DNA from: Alphaproteobacteria bacterium
Lineage (GTDB): Bacteria; Pseudomonadota; Alphaproteobacteria; JAEULC01
Assembly: GCA_020851015.1 (NCBI GenBank)
Contig: JADZDN010000145.1
Coordinates: forward strand, 1-16,992
Length of the DNA stretch: 16,992 nt
Reading direction: 5' to 3'
In this document: one piece after another, positions 14,375-16,992 of the stretch
Layout: each line of letters begins with the position of its first letter
Numbering within the stretch: the stretch's first letter is position 1
Position numbers and translations under genes: made by a program
Notes under the pieces: model-generated
What the model saw: the letters and a program-made list of their open reading frames with translations, nothing else
The model's database searches: none
What the model was told of the DNA's origin: nothing

Positions 14375-14960
14375 GAAAACCGCGGTGTCGAAATCGCCCG
14401 TCGCGCCACCCCTCGCGCCACCGGTCGCGCCCACGGGCGGCGACGCGCTGCTGTGGCGGCGCGTGGCCGAGACGGTGAAGCCGCTCAAGCGGCGGAAGGC
14501 AGCGCCGGTGTTCCCCCCGGCGGCGGCAGTGCCGCCCCCCACGCGCGAAACGCCGCACCGCGCGCGGCGGCCGATGCCGCGGCCGGTCGGGCCGCCGCCG
14601 CGCCCCGAGGGCCCACCGCCCGAATTGCGTGCCGGCCCGGCGGCGGGGGTGGACCGCTCGACCAACGACAAGCTCCGGCGCGGGCAATTGCCGATCGATG
14701 CCAAGCTCGACCTGCACGGCATGGACCGTGAGCGCGCGCACCGCGCGCTCGACCGTTTCCTGGAATCGTCGTCGGCGCAGGGCAGGCGCTGCGTGCTGGT
14801 GGTGACCGGCAAGAGCGGCGTCCTCAAGGCGGACGTGCCGCGCTGGCTCACCGAACAGCCCGCGCGTTCCAGGCTGATCGCCTTCGCCGCCGCCCAGCCC
14901 CGCCACGGCGGCGCGGGCGCGCTCTACGTTTTGCTGAAGAGACAGCGTGCCTCGGAGTAG
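14349..14960 (+). CDS. Smr domain-containing protein
   Basis: The Smr domain occurs alone or at the end of MutS2 and is linked to DNA- or RNA-nicking activity. This 203-residue stand-alone version has a basic, Pro-rich N-terminal region (about 1-100). The Smr domain starts near 115: KLDLHGMDRERAHRALDRFL, VLVVTGK, GVLKADVPRWL, and RHGGAGALYVLLKR. LDLHGM (120-125), TGK and HGGxGALYVLLK are the hallmarks. ATG 14349 is inside lutC; the family's LWxxVxxxVxPLKRRK segment (35-50 here) begins well after it, so a short N-terminus cannot be excluded. In related genomes it usually sits next to mltA, so lutABC and the preceding genes look inserted between them. Confidence 0.9.
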   Translation: MTRKPARPEKTAVSKSPVAPPLAPPVAPTGGDALLWRRVAETVKPLKRRKAAPVFPPAAAVPPPTRETPHRARRPMPRPVGPPPRPEGPPPELRAGPAAGVDRSTNDKLRRGQLPIDAKLDLHGMDRERAHRALDRFLESSSAQGRRCVLVVTGKSGVLKADVPRWLTEQPARSRLIAFAAAQPRHGGAGALYVLLKRQRASE

Positions 14961-14989
14961 CGATCCCCTTGCAGCACCGCGGCGCCCGT

Positions 14990-15110
14990 CCCCCCACCCT
15001 GACCCTCCCCCGCCATCGCGCGACGATGCCTGTCGTCGCGCTGGGGGGAGGGGAATACTTCTTCTCTGCCCCCTCCCCCTCGACGGGGGAGGGACGGGGC
15101 GGGGGTGGGA
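14990..15110. repeat. GC-rich intergenic palindromic repeat element (two hairpins)
   Basis: The gap between the Smr and HTH genes is almost filled by nested palindromes. GCGCGACGA (15018-15026) pairs perfectly with TCGTCGCGC (15033-15041), and CCCTCCCCC before it pairs with GGGGGGAGGG after it. A second perfect hairpin is CCCTCCCCC (15071-15079) with GGGGGAGGG (15085-15093). The outermost CCCCCACCC (14991-14999) can also pair with GGGGGTGGG (15101-15109). C-rich and G-rich elements of this style are commonly dispersed in alphaproteobacterial intergenic DNA; copy number in this genome cannot be judged here. It could act as a bidirectional transcription stop or mRNA-end stabiliser. Confidence 0.7.
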
Positions 15111-15135
15111 GCGCCGTGCAACAGGGGTGTCCACG

Positions 15136-15498
15136 GTGACTCCCTTCGGCGCCAGGCTGCGCGCGATGCGCGCGGAACGCGACATCAAGCTCAAGGACAT
15201 GGCCGCGGCGCTGGACGTGACGCCGGCCTATCTCTCGGCGCTCGAGCATGGCCAGCGGGGCAAGCCCAGCCGCTATTTCGTGCGCCGGGTCTGCACCTTC
15301 TTCAACATCATCTGGGACGACGCCGAGGAGCTGCATCGCCTGGCCCAGCTCTCGCACCCCCGCGTGGTGGTGGACACATCAGGCCTCGACCCGCAACGCA
15401 CCGAGCTCGCCAACCTGCTGGCGCGCGACATCGCCAAGCTGCCGGACGAGGCGGTGGCGGCGATGCTGGCGAGGGTGAAAGGGGGCGGGAAGGGGTAA
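15136..15498 (+). CDS. XRE-family helix-turn-helix transcriptional regulator
   Basis: The 120-residue protein has an N-terminal HTH of the Cro/CI type, from about 3 to 62: FGARLRAMRAERDIKLKDMA followed by AALDVTPAYLSALEHG. The stretch NIIWDDAEELHRLAQLSHPR is typical of the subgroup found next to the Smr gene in alphaproteobacteria. The C-terminal half (about 75-120) is helical, probably for dimerisation. GTG 15136 is chosen because AGGGG lies eight bases upstream; GTG 15127 is the alternative. Longer in-frame extensions run through the palindromic repeat and are not credible. Targets are unknown. Confidence 0.85.
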   Translation: MTPFGARLRAMRAERDIKLKDMAAALDVTPAYLSALEHGQRGKPSRYFVRRVCTFFNIIWDDAEELHRLAQLSHPRVVVDTSGLDPQRTELANLLARDIAKLPDEAVAAMLARVKGGGKG

Positions 15499-15499
15499 G

Positions 15500-15551
15500 C
15501 ATCAAGACATCAGAATCTTGACATCAAGACATCAAACAACTACCCTAGTTG
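15500..15551 (+). promoter_or_regulatory. vapBC operator-promoter: direct repeat, two palindromes and a perfect -35 box
   Basis: CATCAAGACATCA occurs twice exactly (15500-15512 and 15522-15534), 22 bases apart, about two helical turns. TCTTGA-CA-TCAAGA (15516-15529) is a palindrome overlapping the second copy. CAACTA-CCC-TAGTTG (15537-15551) is a second palindrome ending one base before the ATG. TTGACA (15518-15523) is a perfect -35 box; 17 bases on is TACCCT (15541-15546), a weak -10, which would put the transcript start near the ATG itself. Antitoxin/toxin complexes of this class normally bind such repeats to repress their own promoter; that is inferred here. Confidence 0.6.
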
Positions 15552-15552
15552 C

Positions 15553-15801
15553 ATGAGGACGACACTCACGATCGACGATGATGTCGCCGCCGCGCTGGAA
15601 CGCCTGCGAAAGAGCCGGGACGACAGCATGAAGGACTTGGTCAACGAAGCCCTGCGGCGCGGCATCAAGGACATGACCGCGCGGCCGAAGCGTCGCAAGC
15701 CCTATGAGACCCGCTCGGTGTCCCTCGGCCGCCCGAAGCTTCCAAACATCGACAATATCGCTGAGGTTCTTGCGTGGGCCGAGGGCGAGTCGTTCAGGTG
15801 A
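15553..15801 (+). CDS. vapB: VapB-type antitoxin (ribbon-helix-helix)
   Basis: The 82-residue protein starts [20 protein letters not shown], the ribbon-helix-helix pattern of VapB antitoxins in which the first strand binds DNA and the helices dimerise. A basic linker ([11 protein letters not shown]) leads to a C-terminal segment ([20 protein letters not shown]) of the kind that wraps into the toxin active site. No Shine-Dalgarno is visible before ATG 15553, fitting a leaderless mRNA. Its TGA overlaps the GTG of the toxin gene (GTGA), so the two are coupled. Confidence 0.88.
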   Translation: MRTTLTIDDDVAAALERLRKSRDDSMKDLVNEALRRGIKDMTARPKRRKPYETRSVSLGRPKLPNIDNIAEVLAWAEGESFR

Positions 15802-16229
15802 TCATCGTCGACTCCAATATTCTCATCTACGCCTATACAGATTCGTTTTCCCAGCACGCGGCGGCCAGAGCGTGGCTCAACCGTCATCTTAACGGCCCAC
15901 CGCGGCTAGGATTGCCGTGGACCAGTTTGCTCGCTTTCCTTCGCGTTTCGACAAACCGGCGCTTGTTCGAACGTGCCGCGCCCATAGCTGAAGCGTGGCA
16001 ACAAGTGCGCGAATGGTTGGACTGTGAGCCAGTTTGGGTTCCGGAACCAGGCGAACGACACGCTGAGATACTCGGCGCTCTGCTATTGAACGCGAGCGTG
16101 GAAGGGAACCTTGTGCCGGACGCACACCTTGCTGCCCTTGCCATCGAGCACGGGCTGACGCTTTGTTCGGCCGATCGCGACTTCGCGCGTTTTCCCGGGC
16201 TGCGCTGGGACAATCCCCTCGCGGCGTAG
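15798..16229 (+). CDS. vapC: VapC-type toxin, PIN-domain ribonuclease
   Basis: VapC toxins are Mg2+-dependent PIN-domain RNases that cleave tRNA or rRNA when freed from VapB. The 143-residue protein begins [14 protein letters not shown] with the first catalytic Asp. [14 protein letters not shown] is the middle motif; the usual acidic residue there is not obvious, although W-x-x-LL-x-FLR is common in one VapC subgroup. [16 protein letters not shown] and [19 protein letters not shown] supply the C-terminal acidic residues. GTG 15798 is chosen over GTG 15774 because it overlaps the antitoxin stop and places VDSN at the usual N-terminus. It ends 14 bases from the hslU stop, in a convergent arrangement. 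Confidence 0.88.
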   Translation: MIIVDSNILIYAYTDSFSQHAAARAWLNRHLNGPPRLGLPWTSLLAFLRVSTNRRLFERAAPIAEAWQQVREWLDCEPVWVPEPGERHAEILGALLLNASVEGNLVPDAHLAALAIEHGLTLCSADRDFARFPGLRWDNPLAA

Positions 16230-16243
16230 GCGCCGCCGGCCCG

Positions 16244-16992
16244 CTACAAAATAAACCGGCTCAGATCCGCGTTCTTCGCCAGGGGCGCTACGCGGTCCTG
16301 CACCAGGGCGGCGTCGATCTTCACCACCGCGCGCGGCGTGTCGGTGGCGGTGAAGCTGATCTCCTCCAAGAGGCGCTCCATCACCGTGTGCAGGCGGCGC
16401 GCGCCGATGTTCTCGACGCTGGAATTGATCTGGGTGGCGAGCTCGGCGATCGCCTCGATGCCGTCGGGCTGGAAGTCCAGCTCCACGTCCTCGGTCTTGA
16501 GCAGTGCTTTGTACTGCTTGATCAGGCTGGCCTCGGGCTCGGTCAGGATGCGCTTGAAGTCGTCCTTCTTCAGCGCCTGCAATTCCACGCGGATCGGCAG
16601 CCGGCCCTGCAGCTCGGGCAACAGGTCGCTGGGCTTGGCCAGGTGGAACGCGCCGGACGCGATGAACAGGATGTGGTCGGTCTTGACCGTGCCGTGCTTG
16701 GTGGGCACCGACGTGCCCTCGATCAGCGGCAAGAGGTCGCGCTGCACCCCCTCGCGGCTGACATCCGCGCCCATGCGCTCGGACCGCGCGCAGATCTTGT
16801 CGATCTCGTCGATGAAGACGATGCCGTTCTGCTCCACCGCGCTGCGCGCCTCGGCCGTCACCTTCTCCTGGTCCAGCAGCTTGTCGCTCTCCTCCTGGAT
16901 CAGCACCTGGTAGCTCTCGGCGACGGTCATGCGCCTGGGCTTGGTGCGCTGGCCGCCCAGCGCCTTGCCCAGCATCTCGTTCAGGTTGATCA
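16244..16992 (-). CDS. hslU: ATP-dependent protease ATPase subunit HslU (C-terminal part, partial)
   Basis: HslU is the AAA+ unfoldase that feeds substrates to the HslV (ClpQ) protease. About 249 C-terminal residues are in the window; the gene enters from the right edge, so Walker A is not seen. Visible parts are the [12 protein letters not shown] segment before the I-domain exit, Walker B as [12 protein letters not shown], and [19 protein letters not shown] followed by TSVPTKHG. Sensor 1 lies in [20 protein letters not shown] holds an arginine-finger region, and [20 protein letters not shown] is the sensor 2 area. The C-terminus DLSRFIL is the peptide that inserts into HslV. It converges with vapC. 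Confidence 0.97.
   Translation of the reverse strand, partial: INLNEMLGKALGGQRTKPRRMTVAESYQVLIQEESDKLLDQEKVTAEARSAVEQNGIVFIDEIDKICARSERMGADVSREGVQRDLLPLIEGTSVPTKHGTVKTDHILFIASGAFHLAKPSDLLPELQGRLPIRVELQALKKDDFKRILTEPEASLIKQYKALLKTEDVELDFQPDGIEAIAELATQINSSVENIGARRLHTVMERLLEEISFTATDTPRAVVKIDAALVQDRVAPLAKNADLSRFIL

Noticed and set aside
14990..15110. CRISPR array
   Set aside because: The repeats are inverted and nested, without regular direct repeats or spacers.
14947..15135. Longer HTH protein starting at ATG 14947
   Set aside because: The extra residues translate the palindromic repeat and are Pro/Arg low-complexity; GTG 15136 has a good ribosome site and gives the family-typical start.

Overview
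The window is high-GC chromosomal DNA from an alphaproteobacterium. The gene order is the best evidence: rho-hemJ-hemH-hemE on the minus strand diverges from ppsR-maf-coaE-dnaQ on the plus strand, followed by secB, an FxsA-family gene, a Tim44-like gene, mltA, an Smr-domain gene, an XRE-type HTH gene and hslU. This block is familiar from Caulobacter and its relatives, where the hemE/ppsR (RP001-type) gap holds the chromosomal replication origin. Exact order and species cannot be settled without a search; a Rhodospirillales-like lineage is only a guess.

Layout. Bases 1-3367 hold a minus-strand block: late haem biosynthesis (hemE, hemH, hemJ), joined by ATGA stop/start overlaps, then rho, which runs off the left edge. 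Bases 3368-3795 are a 428-bp divergent gap and a candidate oriC. Bases 3796-6541 are a plus-strand run (ppsR, maf, coaE, dnaQ) that is tightly packed or overlapping. Bases 6558-8226 are a minus-strand group (FxsA family, histidine phosphatase, secB). From 8458 the plus strand carries the Tim44-like gene and mltA.

Between mltA and the Smr gene lies about 3.9 kb of likely accessory DNA. It holds a broken Tlde1/DUF2778-type L,D-transpeptidase gene with an in-frame TAG, a small three-helix membrane protein overlapping its end, and an intact lutABC-type lactate-oxidation operon whose last gene overlaps the Smr start. Then come the Smr gene, a GC-rich palindromic repeat, an HTH gene, a vapBC toxin-antitoxin module with an elaborate operator, and the 3' part of hslU on the minus strand.

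Most interesting points: (1) DnaQ lacks the Exo I aspartate (Ala9, codon GCT) although its other catalytic residues are intact, predicting loss of proofreading or a sequencing error; (2) the hemE/ppsR gap is a candidate replication origin; (3) the Tlde1-like gene has a TAG where a Tyr codon would fit, followed by a possible immunity gene that is still open; (4) Rho has roughly 40 extra residues between its RNA-binding and ATPase domains; (5) the vapBC upstream region stacks a direct repeat, two palindromes and a perfect -35 box in about 50 bp, with transcription possibly starting at the ATG.
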